The notes beneath the pieces were generated by a model. It worked only from the letters and a program-made list of their open reading frames with translations. It made no database searches and had not been told where the DNA came from. Of a stretch of 64,000 nt of DNA, positions 46,703 through 56,139 are shown in pieces; the stretch's first letter is position 1; the number at the start of each line of letters is the position of its first letter. This DNA is from CAWVSB01 sp046710535 (GTDB lineage Bacteria > Pseudomonadota > Gammaproteobacteria > Pseudomonadales > CAWVSB01): assembly GCA_046710535.1 (NCBI GenBank), contig JBKEHH010000006.1, forward strand, positions 132,081-196,080, read 5' to 3'. The position numbers were made by a program, and so were the translations under genes.

Positions 46703-46776
46703 GGCGCGGTGGCAGAGTGGTCATGCAGCGGACTGCAACTCCGTTCACGCCGGTTCGATTCCGACCCGCGCCTCCA
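46703..46776 (+). tRNA. tRNA-Cys (anticodon GCA)
   Basis: The 74-base gene has the acceptor stem GGCGCGG/CCGCGCC, discriminator T and encoded CCA. The anticodon loop is CTGCAAC (GCA), and GGTTCGATTCC gives the T-arm. Confidence 0.97.
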
Positions 46777-46876
46777 TTTACTCAAACAGCAAGTGATTGC
46801 GTCACTTAGTTGAACCCCGTATATGTTTCGGGTAGAGTACGGCGCTTTCGTGGCTACCCACGATACTAGTCCCCCT

Positions 46877-46963
46877 GCCCGGGTGGCGAAATTGGTAGAC
46901 GCAAGGGACTTAAAATCCCTCGGTGGAAACACCGTGCCGGTTCGATTCCGGCCCCGGGCACCA
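46877..46963 (+). tRNA. tRNA-Leu (anticodon TAA)
   Basis: The 87-base gene has acceptor GCCCGGG/CCCGGGC, discriminator A, encoded CCA and a long variable arm (TCGGTGGAAACACCGT), diagnostic for a class II tRNA. The anticodon loop CTTAAAA reads TAA. T6 follows directly and may serve as terminator. Everything to the right of this gene for over 9 kb is accessory. Confidence 0.97.
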
Positions 46964-46969
46964 TTTTTT

Positions 46970-47251
46970 ACCCTCATATATCAATATCTTACGCGTAAAT
47001 TCCTATTTTTCGGAAACGATCAACCCTCTGCGCTTTTTAATTAAGTAGCATATAGGTAGCAGCGTTATAAATTTCACATACTTCCGAAACGATAGCAGAG
47101 CCATTGTGGTTTGCGTTGCTTATTGCCTTTATAGGTTGTGAGCAGCTTGCCAGATCACGTAAAAGGCAATCATTAGAATAATATTCGGTAGCATTTTTAG
47201 GCAAAAAATAAGGTACTGACAAGTTAATCCACGATTATTCATAATGCTTGT
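46970..47251. other. Stretch between tRNA-Leu and the IS6 remnant
   Basis: A 61-codon minus-strand frame (47037-47222, MSVPYFLPKNATEYYS...) has protein-like composition but no recognisable family or ribosome site. I do not support it as a gene. No direct repeat of the tRNA 3' end was found further right, so there is no evidence for a tRNA attachment site. Confidence 0.4.
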
Positions 47252-47983
47252 ATGAAAAGCTCATCTGGTATGTAAAAGCACCACAGTTTTCCTCCCGAGA
47301 TCATTCAGTATGCCGTTTGGCTGTACCTTCGTTTTAATTTAAGCATTAGAGATGTCGAAGATTTACTAGCTCAGCGCGGAATTATTGTTAGCTATGAAGC
47401 GATTCGACTTTGGGTTAACAAGTTTGGGTCGAAATATGCCAAGAAGCTTAAAAGAAAACATGGATGTTTTGGTGATACATTTTTCACTGATGAGGTTTTT
47501 ATAAAAATAGATGGTAAGCAGCATTATTTGTGGCGAGCAGTTGACCAAGAGAGCCTGCCCCATGAGCGCAGCGAGTGCTTTGGGTATGGTGACGTTGTTG
47601 CTGTTCTTGCAGCGTAGGAGAAACGCCAAAGCTGTTAAGATATTCTTTAAACGACTTTTAAGATCAAACAAAGGTGAGCCGAGAGAGATTGTTACTGATA
47701 AATTAAGAAGTTATAACGATGCTCATCGGGAGTTGATTCCAGATGTTGATAATAACTCAAGATAGTATGCGAATAACAAAGCTGAACTGTGCATCAAGTC
47801 ACTAGGGTTCGTGAAAGAGGCATGCGAAAGTTTAAGTCAGTAACACAGGCAAACCGATTTCTATCAACTCACAAAGAAGTTTATAATTTATTTAATTTGA
47901 GGCGTAATTTAATTGCGGCAAGACATTATCGGGATTTAAGAGAGAGCGCTTTTGCGTCTTGGAATCGTGTAGTTGCGGTATGA
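47252..47983 (+). pseudogene. Decayed IS6-family transposase
   Basis: The frame-jumping reading FPPEIIQYAVWLYLRFNLSI, RDVEDLLAQRGIIVSYEAIRLW, FFTDEVFIKIDGKQHYLWRAVDQ, QRRRNAKAVKIFFKRLLR, EIVTDKLRSYNDAHRELIPD and MRKFKSVTQANRFLSTH is an IS6 (IS26-like) DDE transposase. Lesions are a TAA at 47273-47275, a 37-base insert near 47552 that also shifts the frame, a TAG at about 47764 and a frameshift near 47785. The stop is at 47981. Terminal inverted repeats were not found. It marks the left side of the catabolic island. Confidence 0.85.
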
Positions 47984-48341
47984 TGGTGTAGATTGATCGA
48001 ACAGTTACGAAATACAAAAATAACTTGTCAGTAGCAAAAAAAAATCAATTGAGCCAGGCCCCAAGGTTAAGTCCTTGTCTTCAGAGGATACTGAACAACT
48101 CGCCGCGCCCCAGACTATCTGAAAACATTATACACGCGAATCAACGTGCGATGAATGTCGATCCAAGTTTGGAACAACTGCTGGGCACTCGAAAGTCAGC
48201 AGAAACGAGAGCAATAGAGAAGTTGGACAATCGTCCATATTTTTTATACAATCCGTTGTCAACTTCTGGGTACAAATCCTATACAGTCAATGCAATAGAT
48301 TTTGTACGTAAATAGAGCCTACAAACCTAGAGATCCGTAAC
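47984..48341. other. Upstream region of the cupin gene
   Basis: A 96-codon frame (48025-48315) is open but overlaps the palindrome at 48234 and has no family resemblance, so it is not taken as a gene. The region probably holds the cupin promoter. No good sigma-70 pair stands out. Confidence 0.4.
48234..48247. promoter_or_regulatory. Candidate TetR operator upstream of the cupin gene
   Basis: TGGACAATCGTCCA is a near-palindrome with half-sites TGGAC/GTCCA, 94 bases before the cupin ATG. The same half-sites form the centre of the longer palindrome at 50232-50267 beside tetR, differing in three bases. The outer arms found at 50 kb are absent here. Confidence 0.5.
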
Positions 48342-48827
48342 ATGAGTAACATACCCTCAGCTTTACTAAAACAGTCGACCGACTTACCATTTATCAACCT
48401 CGACTCTAGCCTGCCTTTTATTGATAAAGGAAGCTTCAAGTTGCAGCTTCTACAAGTGAATCTCGATGCTGGTCTATGGGTCATACGTACGCAATTTGCA
48501 CCTGGAACGACGGTGCAAAAACATAAGCACACGGGCGAAATATTTGCATTTACAAAGTCTGGGGCGTGGTATTACAAGGAATATCCGAAGGACATTAACA
48601 TCGCTGACTCCTATTTGTATGAGCCTGCGGGCTCTACTCACACATTACATGTACCAGAAACAAACGATGAACCTACCGAAGTGTGTTTCGTAATGAACGG
48701 GGCCAATCTTAATCTAAACGATCAGGGCGAAGTTGAGAGTGTTTTGGATGCTGGATCAATGCTAGAGGTTTACTACTCGATGTGCGAAGCTCAAGGTAAA
48801 GGCTATCCTTCCGTAATGGGAGTGTGA
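48342..48827 (+). CDS. Cupin, 2,4'-dihydroxyacetophenone dioxygenase-like
   Basis: This 161-residue single-domain cupin has HKHTGEIFAFTKSGAWYYKEYP and SYLYEPAGSTHTL, which supply the HxH...E...H metal ligands. The pattern resembles 2,4'-dihydroxyacetophenone dioxygenase, which cleaves a side-chain C-C bond with one non-haem iron. The actual substrate here is unknown. ATG 48342 follows GATCCGTAAC, a weak ribosome site. It sits alone on the plus strand, followed by a 428-base gap and the convergent TetR regulator. Its composition does not differ sharply from its neighbours. Confidence 0.8.
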   Translation: MSNIPSALLKQSTDLPFINLDSSLPFIDKGSFKLQLLQVNLDAGLWVIRTQFAPGTTVQKHKHTGEIFAFTKSGAWYYKEYPKDINIADSYLYEPAGSTHTLHVPETNDEPTEVCFVMNGANLNLNDQGEVESVLDAGSMLEVYYSMCEAQGKGYPSVMGV

Positions 48828-49255
48828 TTGCAAGAAAGGGGTTTCCGTCGTTAAGTTCAGAAGTGGCGATTAGAAAATTCAAATATATTTCCGCTTTACG
48901 CAGTTAGAGCGTAAACGACTCTGTCGCATTAGGGGTCTATGATAGGATTACTAGGCGGTATGTTTTGTCAGAGATTTCCTTCAGTGGTCAGCGCTGGCAT
49001 GCAATTCATTCTCTTGAATATTATAGTGTTGGTAGATGAGTAGCGTTGCAATGGCGTTACTGATGATATCATTGGGTTCATTGAGCGTTTCGAGCTGAAC
49101 TTAGTTGGATTGATACCTGTGAACATCCTCCGAATTACTTAGCTAATCCAATGTTGCAGGCAATTTGTGTAGATTGCTGCAGAAGTTCTCGAGGCCCTAG
49201 TGATGAGTGTGCGATCGGCATATCGGAAGGCTAAATTACGGGGCAGGCGAGTTGT
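48828..49255. other. Gap between cupin and tetR 3' ends
   Basis: I see no gene, hairpin terminator or repeat in these 428 bases. All frames carry frequent stops. It may be a degraded gene that I cannot recognise. Confidence 0.4.
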
Positions 49256-49891
49256 TCACTCCTTAATCACTAAATTATCTACAAAGGCAGTCAGCTTCAG
49301 CTCAAAATTAGCGTCTGCATTTTCAGTGCCCTCTATATGGGCTAGTAGATAATGTTGGAACATACCGTCGAGTACCCAGTAAACATGGTTGGGACTAAGG
49401 GCGAGGGGGCGACCAATAAAATCTTGAATGCGAGCGGCGAGGCCGGCGATCATGTCACAAAGTGACTGATCGAGTTCTGCGACCAAGGGGCGAAATTGTG
49501 AGTCAAACATAGCTTGAGAGCGAATGTCGTACCAAAGGCGGTGGCTTTCACTGTCCTTTGATACCGTGACGACGAAATAACGAATAAAATTTCGCTTAAG
49601 TGATTCAATGCCAGTTGCTGTTGCTACCAGCTGATTGACGTCGTCGATAAAATGACGTTTGTAAATGCGCACACAGTACGCAATCAAATCATCTTTATCG
49701 ACAAAATAGTAATGGAGTGTGCCAAGTGAAAAATTTGATTTAGCTGCAATATCGCGCAAACTGGTTTTTGCATAGCCAAACTCGCCTAGTGCAGCCAAGG
49801 TAGCCTCTGCCAGCTGCTGTCTGCGAAGTTCAAATTTATTAGGTTTGTTAATTCGACTTTCTAGTAGGTTTTTTTTTGATTTTAGCTGCAC
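49256..49891 (-). CDS. TetR/AcrR-family transcriptional regulator
   Basis: This 211-residue regulator has an N-terminal helix-turn-helix (QQLAEATLAALGEFGYAKTSLRDIAAKSNFSLGTLHYYFVDKDDL, about residues 25-70) and a C-terminal ligand domain with YDIRSQAMFDSQFRPLVAEL, similar to the BetI-like TetR C-terminal domain. It lies between the cupin gene and the TonB receptor. The 36-bp palindrome at 50232 sits in the divergent region with the receptor, so autoregulation and control of the receptor are plausible. The inducer is unknown. Confidence 0.9.
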   Translation of the reverse strand: MQLKSKKNLLESRINKPNKFELRRQQLAEATLAALGEFGYAKTSLRDIAAKSNFSLGTLHYYFVDKDDLIAYCVRIYKRHFIDDVNQLVATATGIESLKRNFIRYFVVTVSKDSESHRLWYDIRSQAMFDSQFRPLVAELDQSLCDMIAGLAARIQDFIGRPLALSPNHVYWVLDGMFQHYLLAHIEGTENADANFELKLTAFVDNLVIKE

Positions 49892-49973
49892 TATTGCCTC
49901 TTGTGCCGTGTGTGATGATCGAAGAGGAGAGTATCGACACCGTAAAAATAACGTATTACTTGTTATTTTTTTT

Positions 49974-50009
49974 ACATCATTACATCATTACATTATTACA
50001 TTATTACAT
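49974..50009. repeat. 8-bp tandem repeat upstream of tetR
   Basis: ACATCATT occurs twice, then ACATTATT twice, then a partial ACAT: four and a half units of 8 bases. It begins 83 bases upstream of the tetR start codon. Slippage here would change promoter spacing. Confidence 0.85.
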
Positions 50010-50231
50010 GGTTGCTGAGTATATCAGACTCGCCGTCCTTTTCAATTTGAACGCAAATCGCCCATCCGAATAGGGTAGCTACTGCCTGTCGAGTAGTTAA
50101 TCATTCGACTGACCACCCATTTCTAATGTCTCTTTTAGCTTTTTCATTGATCTTATGTTGATGCCATCAAATACGTGTAAATGGCCCAGTAATTGATTCT
50201 GTCACTTTTTCAATATTACATGAACGATTGC

Positions 50232-50267
50232 ACACAAAAACTTGGACATTTGTCCATGTTTTTGTGT
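50232..50267. promoter_or_regulatory. 36-bp near-perfect palindrome, candidate TetR operator
   Basis: ACACAAAAAC-T-TGGACA-TT-TGTCCA-T-GTTTTTGTGT is symmetric over 36 bases with a single T/T mismatch pair (50242/50257). It lies 135 bases before the TonB receptor start and 340 bases before the tetR start. The inner 14 bases resemble the site at 48234. The symmetry and neighbouring tetR make it a likely operator for the island; it could also fold as an RNA hairpin. Confidence 0.75.
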
Positions 50268-50401
50268 ATGCTTCATTTGCAATAAATTTATTACAGAAGG
50301 TTAGTGGGGTTTGGTGATCGGGAATTGACCGAATTATTGCAAGGCCTCGGCCCCTTGGAAAATTATTTTTAACAAGATAACAACTAATAAGAGTGGGAAA
50401 T

Positions 50402-52872
50402 ATGAATCATTCACGTAAAAAATCTCGAAAGTTATTATTGGCATTGTCGCTCTCTTCAGCAGCAGTTGGCCTTCTGTCGATTAATACTGCAGCGACCGGT
50501 GAATTAGAAGAAGTTTTAGTGACGGCGCAAAAGAAGAGCCAAAGCCTACAAGATGTACCCGTATCTGTCTCGGCGTTGTCTGGAGATAAGTTGGCCAGTG
50601 CAGGTATACAGCGGGCCGAAGATTTGTCGGCGATGATCCCAAATTTTAGCGTCCAACAAGACCCAATTGGTGACAAAATTAACATTCGCGGTATCCAATC
50701 GGGTAATAACGCGGGATTAGAGCAGTCAGTTTCAACGTTCGTTGATGGGGTTTACCGTGGCCGAGGCGTTCAAGGTCGATTTTCCTTTTTAGATGTAGGC
50801 CGCGTAGAGGTATTACGTGGGCCACAAGGTACGCTATTTGGTAAAAATACCATTGGTGGCGCGGTGAATATCATCTCCGCCAAACCGACTGACTCTTTCG
50901 AAGGGAAAGTTACCGGTATCTACACCTTTGAAAACATGAAACAGTTCGAAACAAACGGTTATATTTCAGGGCCTCTTAGTAATGACCTAAGTGGCCGTCT
51001 CGCTTTTCAGTATCGTGATGATCAAGAAGGCTATATTGAGAACAATTTTTACGGGGAGTCCAGTCCCCAGGCTGAAGAGTTGGCACTACGCACGTCCCTA
51101 CTGTGGGATTATTCTGATAATACGCAGATAACAGTGAAACTTGAGTACGGTGATTTTGATATCCAGGGCCAAAATTTTAGTACCATTGAGTCTGGCCCAT
51201 TGCAGCCTTTGGTCTTGCTGAGAAAACGTATACTAGTTCCAATATAGGTGATATTGATCCGGTTCTAGATATCGGCAGCAGCGGTATTTACGACGGAGAC
51301 AGTTTAGAACTTAGCTTTAATATTGTCCACGAGATGGGCAGTGGTGTGCTCACAGCGATCGGCGCTTATTCAGCGTATGAGTTTCAACGTGATTGCGATT
51401 GTGACTTTAGTAATTTGGACCTCATTCGTTTTGATGATAATGAAGATTTTGAACAGTACACCTTTGAAGTAAATTTTCAGTCTCAAAACGACGGCTCTTT
51501 TAATTATATTGCCGGGGCCTACTTTCTTTACAGTGAACTGTTAGCAGAAGCAGACACCTACTTTAATGTGCGCGGTGATGCACAGCTAGGTGACTTGGCT
51601 ATAGACACTGTTCTTAATGCTGGTTGTGCTGCAGTCGGAGGTGCAGCGGTTGCACCAGGTGACCGTAGTTGTATCCTCTCAGGATTAGTTTCAGCATTTG
51701 ACGGAACGGCATTAGCATACGATGACTTTAATCGGTACCACGTTCTTGATCAGGAAGACACTGTTGCCGCACTGTATTTCCAGGGAACTTGGGATATTAA
51801 CGAGTCGGTTGCAGCTTCTTTGGGCGTTCGGTATACCAATGAAGAGAAAACAGCAACGCAATCAGCTATAGCCACGGATTATGGAACTCGAAATCCTAAC
51901 GCATTGGTGGGTAATTCGCAGTTATACGCAGACAACGGTGCTGCAAATCTAGAGCCTTTTTTAACCTTGGGCGAGGCGTCTAACCATAGCAACGAACTTG
52001 ATCGTACAGAAAATAGCCTTACTTGGTCTGCCAACCTCAAGTGGCAAGCCAGTGAAACATCCATGTTTTACGCTTCAGCCTCTACCGGTTTTAAAGCAGG
52101 AGGGTATAACAGCTTTGCCTTTTCCGTTGATCCGGCCGAAGCCGAATACGAAGAAGAAGAAGTATTGAGTTTTGAGATCGGCAACAAGCTATCGCTGCTT
52201 GACGGGTCGGCCGAGTTAAATATCGCTATTTTTCACTCTATTTTCGACGACATACAAACAGCCTTATTTACTGGTTCTACCGCGTTTATTGTTCAGAATG
52301 CGTCAAAAGCAGTCAGTAATGGAATCGAGTTGGACGGACGTTGGGCAGCAACAGATAACCTGCTAATTAGTGGCAGTATCGCTTACGTGAAGTTCGAGTT
52401 TGAAGATTTTCCTAATGCAGGATGTTTTGCCGAGCAACTTCTTGATTTCCGCGTCGATACGAACAATCAATTGGCGAGTCTTCAGGAATGTAGTGCCGCT
52501 GGAATTAATGATTTGTCCGGTCGTACTTCTGAAAATACACCAGAGTTATCGGCATCACTTAGTTTTGAGCACACTTTGGCCGTGAGTAATAATTTCGAGT
52601 TGCAAACTAACCTCGATCTCATTTATCAGGACGAGCAATATCGTCAAGCCGATCTTGACCCTGTTAGCCTGGATGATGCATTTTTAAAAGCTAATTTATC
52701 AGCTACTTTGATCTCGCTTGAGTCGAACTGGGAAGTCTCGGTATTGGTCAAGAACTTGACTGACGAAGAAAGCTTCTCCTATGTTAATGACACGCCGCTA
52801 GTTGATGGCGCTCGTCAGTTCATTCCAGATCGGCCTCGTACTATTGCCGTAAGTGGTACATGGCGCTTCTAG
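50402..52872 (+). pseudogene. TonB-dependent receptor interrupted by one frameshift
   Basis: The ATG at 50402 starts a signal peptide and the plug domain (LEEVLVTAQKKSQSLQDVPVSV TonB-box region, SGDKLASAGIQRAEDL, NIRGIQSGNNAG, VFVD-like VDGVYRGRG, VEVLRGPQGTLFGKNTIGGAVNI). The frame then terminates at 51247. The barrel continues in another frame (FGLAEKTYTSSNIGDIDPV from about 51208) through to 52872, ending GTWRF. The pattern fits the loss of one base between about 51190 and 51246, most likely near 51207. The rejoined protein would be about 823 residues, normal for this family. All other sequence looks intact, so a sequencing error or a very recent mutation is possible. Confidence 0.85.
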
Positions 52873-53204
52873 TTTCGATAGAGAAAGCGAGTAACCAGAG
52901 TGCTTTTCGGTAATTTGCCGCAATGCACTCTGACCTGGATGCCTATTATCGAACGCTACAATAGAGCAAACAGTAAGCTTGCGCCCCAAATGAGCTACCG
53001 GATTCGTGTGAAACGGACGTCGTGGCGCTAAAGTATCCTAGGGTTGTATCTTAGCAATACGCAGACGATATCATCCTCAAGCTACTGAAACACGCCACTA
53101 ATAATAAGCAAGAGCTGTTTTTTCTGGTGAGAAGATGTTGCCTAATCGCAGTGAATTTCGAGAATCGCTATTAAAAAAAATAATGACAATTCATAGGAGT
53201 GAGA
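52873..53204. other. Gap before the quinohaemoprotein gene
   Basis: No gene is supported and no copy of the TGGACA-TGTCCA site was found. The sequence is too weak for a promoter call. AGGAGTGAG immediately precedes the ATG at 53205. Confidence 0.45.
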
Positions 53205-55343
53205 ATGCCTACGTTAACAAGATACATGTTACTGACAACGCTATTTTTGACCGCATGCGTCCAGCCCGAAAAAGCTACGGAAGCAGCGCCGGTCGTTACC
53301 CCACCCGTTGACACCGCAGTCACAGCGGAAAAAATCATTAAGGCAGAGTCTTCTGGTTGGCTATCTCATGGGCGCACCTATTCGGAACAACGCCATTCCC
53401 CAGTGGACAGTATAAACACTAAAAACGTCAATGAACTGGGTATTGAGTGGTCTTATGACCTAGGTACCAGTCGCGGTATTGAAACAACACCGATCGTGCA
53501 CAATGGTGTGATGTATGTGACCTCAACGTGGAATATTGTTCACGCACTGGACGCCATAACAGGTAAAAAGCTGTGGACCTTCGATCCAGTGGTTGATAAG
53601 GCCCAGGCTGCAAAAGGCTGTTGTGATGTGGTTAATCGCGGTGTTGCATTGTGGGCAGACGCTGTATTTACCGCAACAATAGATGGTCGGCTTATTTCTC
53701 TTGACGCCAAAACGGGTAAAGTGAATTGGGATATCAACACCATCGATAAAAGCAAATCTTATACCATTACCGGCGCACCTAGAATAATCGACGGTAAAGT
53801 GATTATTGGGAACGGCGGAGCTGAGCTCGGTGTCCGTGGCTATGTTAGTGCCTTTGATACGGCAACCGGCAAGCTGATTTGGCGGTTTTATACTGTCCCT
53901 GGCAACCCAGCAGACGGGTTTGAAAGTAAAGTGATGGAAATGGCAGCCAAAACCTGGACTGGCGAATACTGGGCCGCAGGTGGCGGCGGTACAGCGTGGG
54001 ATTCAATGGCTTACGACCCCGAGCTAGATTTACTCTATGTGGGTGTGGGCAATGGCTCTCCATGGAATCAAAGTATTCGCAGCCCTGATGGCGGCGACAA
54101 TCTCTTTCTATCGTCTATTGTTGCGGTTCGGCCTTCTACTGGCGAGTATGTTTGGCACTATCAAACCACCCCTGGAGAAACCTGGGATTACACCGCTACT
54201 CAGCATATGATTCTCGCGGAATTAGAGATCGAAGGTGTTGAGCGAAAAGTAATCATGCAGGCCCCAAAAAACGGCTTTTTTTACGTTATTGACCGCGAAA
54301 CAGGTGAATTCATCTCGGCTAACAATTTTGTACCCGTTAGTTGGGCGTCTCATATTGATCAAAAAACAGGTAGGCCCGTTGAGACTGAAAATGCCCGTTA
54401 CATCGATAAAGCGACCAACTTGATGTTACCTGGCCCCTTAGGTGCACACAATTGGCACCCGATGTCCTTCAGTCCTGATACCGGCTTGGTCTATATTCCT
54501 GCACAAGAAGCACCTTGGATTTACGGTAGTGACGAAAATTATTCATACAAAGAGGGCGCCTGGAACACAGGAACCGACATGGAGTTAGCGGTATTGCCTA
54601 CCGACATAGCCGTGTTTAAACAACTTAAAGCTATGCTCAAAGGCCGCTTGGTCGCTTGGGACCCCGTTACCCAAAAAGAAAAATGGTCGTTTGAGCATGG
54701 CGGCCCCTGGAACGGTGGTGTTTTATCCACATCGGGCGGGCTGGTTTTTCAGGGTACGGCGGACGCCCATTTTGCTGCCTATGATGCCAGCAACGGTGAA
54801 CGTCTATGGAAGTATTTTACTCAAACAGGTGTTGCAGCAGCCCCCATTACCTATCAGATTAATGGGGAGCAGTATGTTGCCGTAGCTTCGGGATGGGGCG
54901 GGTCATTTGTATTGGGTTTTGGCGGGGTAATGCCTACGGGCAGCAAAGCGAAATTGGGCCGTGTTATGGTCTTTAAGCTCGGCGCGACCGGTGAGCTACC
55001 CGCGGATGACGATGCTGATTTTGTTGCACCGATACTACCCAAATTACTTGATGTCACTGAAGAAACTATTGCCAAAGGCGCATCAGCCTACGCGAACAAC
55101 TGTGTAGTATGTCACGGTGACCAAGCATTTTCCTCGGGGCTGATACCAAATTTACGCTACTCAGCTATTACTAAAAATGCAGAAGTATGGCAGACAGTAG
55201 TACGTGGTGGTATATTTGCGGCGAAAGGAATGCCTAATTTTGGTGCTGTATTGGATGCACAAACCGCTGAAGCTGTCAGAGCGTTTGTTATCTCAGAAGC
55301 CAACAGTGTACGAGACGAGACGTTCTATAACACCGTAAAATAG
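53205..55343 (+). CDS. PQQ-dependent quinohaemoprotein alcohol dehydrogenase (type II)
   Basis: The 712-residue protein has a lipobox-like signal sequence (LFLTACVQP) and a PQQ eight-bladed propeller: GLSHGRTYSEQRHSP-type start, the vicinal disulfide GCCDVVNRG, GGGGTAWDSMAYD, catalytic-region SPDGGDNLFLSSI, and the tryptophan-docking repeats. The C-terminal haem domain has CVVCHG (haem c) and GMPNFG (methionine ligand), typical of quinohaemoprotein ethanol dehydrogenases. It oxidises an alcohol in the periplasm and passes electrons to a cytochrome or azurin. No PQQ synthesis gene is in the window. The substrate is unknown. Confidence 0.93.
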   Translation: MPTLTRYMLLTTLFLTACVQPEKATEAAPVVTPPVDTAVTAEKIIKAESSGWLSHGRTYSEQRHSPVDSINTKNVNELGIEWSYDLGTSRGIETTPIVHNGVMYVTSTWNIVHALDAITGKKLWTFDPVVDKAQAAKGCCDVVNRGVALWADAVFTATIDGRLISLDAKTGKVNWDINTIDKSKSYTITGAPRIIDGKVIIGNGGAELGVRGYVSAFDTATGKLIWRFYTVPGNPADGFESKVMEMAAKTWTGEYWAAGGGGTAWDSMAYDPELDLLYVGVGNGSPWNQSIRSPDGGDNLFLSSIVAVRPSTGEYVWHYQTTPGETWDYTATQHMILAELEIEGVERKVIMQAPKNGFFYVIDRETGEFISANNFVPVSWASHIDQKTGRPVETENARYIDKATNLMLPGPLGAHNWHPMSFSPDTGLVYIPAQEAPWIYGSDENYSYKEGAWNTGTDMELAVLPTDIAVFKQLKAMLKGRLVAWDPVTQKEKWSFEHGGPWNGGVLSTSGGLVFQGTADAHFAAYDASNGERLWKYFTQTGVAAAPITYQINGEQYVAVASGWGGSFVLGFGGVMPTGSKAKLGRVMVFKLGATGELPADDDADFVAPILPKLLDVTEETIAKGASAYANNCVVCHGDQAFSSGLIPNLRYSAITKNAEVWQTVVRGGIFAAKGMPNFGAVLDAQTAEAVRAFVISEANSVRDETFYNTVK

Positions 55344-55375
55344 TGCTTAGTGCTTAGTGCTTAGTGCTTAGTGCT
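55341..55375. repeat. 7-bp tandem repeat starting at a stop codon
   Basis: TAGTGCT is repeated five times without interruption. The first TAG is the stop codon of the quinohaemoprotein gene. It lies before the terminator at 55427. Confidence 0.95.
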
Positions 55376-55426
55376 ATGTAGCAGTGTTATACAGTAGAGC
55401 TTAGTTTAGAGTTATGCAGTGAGAGG

Positions 55427-55462
55427 AAAGGGCTTAGGGAAAAATTTCTAAGCCCTTTTTTT
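55427..55462 (+). terminator. Rho-independent terminator after the quinohaemoprotein gene
   Basis: AAAGGGCTTAG (55427-55437) pairs perfectly with CTAAGCCCTTT (55448-55458), followed by a T run to 55462. Confidence 0.92.
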
Positions 55463-55543
55463 GCCTTCGTGGTAGGCTATAATCGACCCATTGCTGCCGA
55501 CGGTACTGTTAAGTTACCAAGCTCGGATGAATCGAATGGCGAT

Positions 55544-56139
55544 TTAACTACTATGCCAAATTTTGGACGCAACTAACCCTACCCATTCAACGAACGCTCG
55601 GTCACGTAAAATTCTATAATGACTCGCTTTCATGGAATGGCGGCCAAGACGAAACAGATTATTAACAACCCCATGACAACTAAGAAATCGTTAAGCTTGG
55701 CCTTGTGATTTAAATTTCCTCATCTTCCTCTCCTGTTGCCGACAAGGTTGATGGGATAACTCGCATCTGTTGTTTTCGTATTGCTTGGTAGAATGCGCAG
55801 CATCAGGTATCAGCTCTTTCATTGCTATTGAATAACTACGCAATTTATCGGTGACTATCCTGATTGGCGCGACTTGTTACTCTTTGAGTAACTTTCTAAA
55901 GAATCGTCTCGCCGCTTTCTTGTCTTTACGTTTTTGAACCAGAATGTCAATTTCATCACCACCCTGATCGACGGCCCGCCAAAGGTAATGCAGTACACCG
56001 TTGATCTTGATAAATACCTCATCAAGATACTAGGTATCACCTAATTGCTCTCGGTTCTTACTAATTTGACTGCAATATTGTTGACCAAATTTCTGATGGC
56101 TTCGTAACTGACGGTAATGCCTCTTGCTGCCAGTAATTC
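55544..56139 (-). pseudogene. Decayed IS6-family transposase, inverse orientation
   Basis: On the minus strand: ELLAARGITVSYEAIR, KFGQQYCSQISKNREQLGDT, YLDEVFIKINGVLHYLWRAVDQ, ILVQKRKDKKAARRFFRKLLKE, IVTDKLRSYSIAMKELIPDA, MRKFKSQ and HYRILRDRAFVEWVG. Lesions include loss of the N-terminus, a frameshift after YEAIR, TAG for the tryptophan before YLDEV, a TAA after LLKE, a TAA near 55690 and a frame change near 55675. The stop of the last piece is at 55544. It is the same family as the remnant at 47252 but differs in sequence, so it is not a simple copy. It marks the right side of the island. Confidence 0.85.

Noticed and set aside
46940..46963. tRNA-Leu 3' end as an attachment site
   Set aside because: No direct repeat of the tRNA end was found in the window and no integrase gene is present.
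46678..46977. 99-codon minus-strand frame across the tRNA genes
   Set aside because: It is antisense to tRNA-Leu and tRNA-Cys; frames with GRNRTGTVFPPRDFKSLA are well-known tRNA artefacts.
48025..48315. 96-codon frame before the cupin gene
   Set aside because: TTG start, no family resemblance, and it overlaps the putative operator and promoter region.
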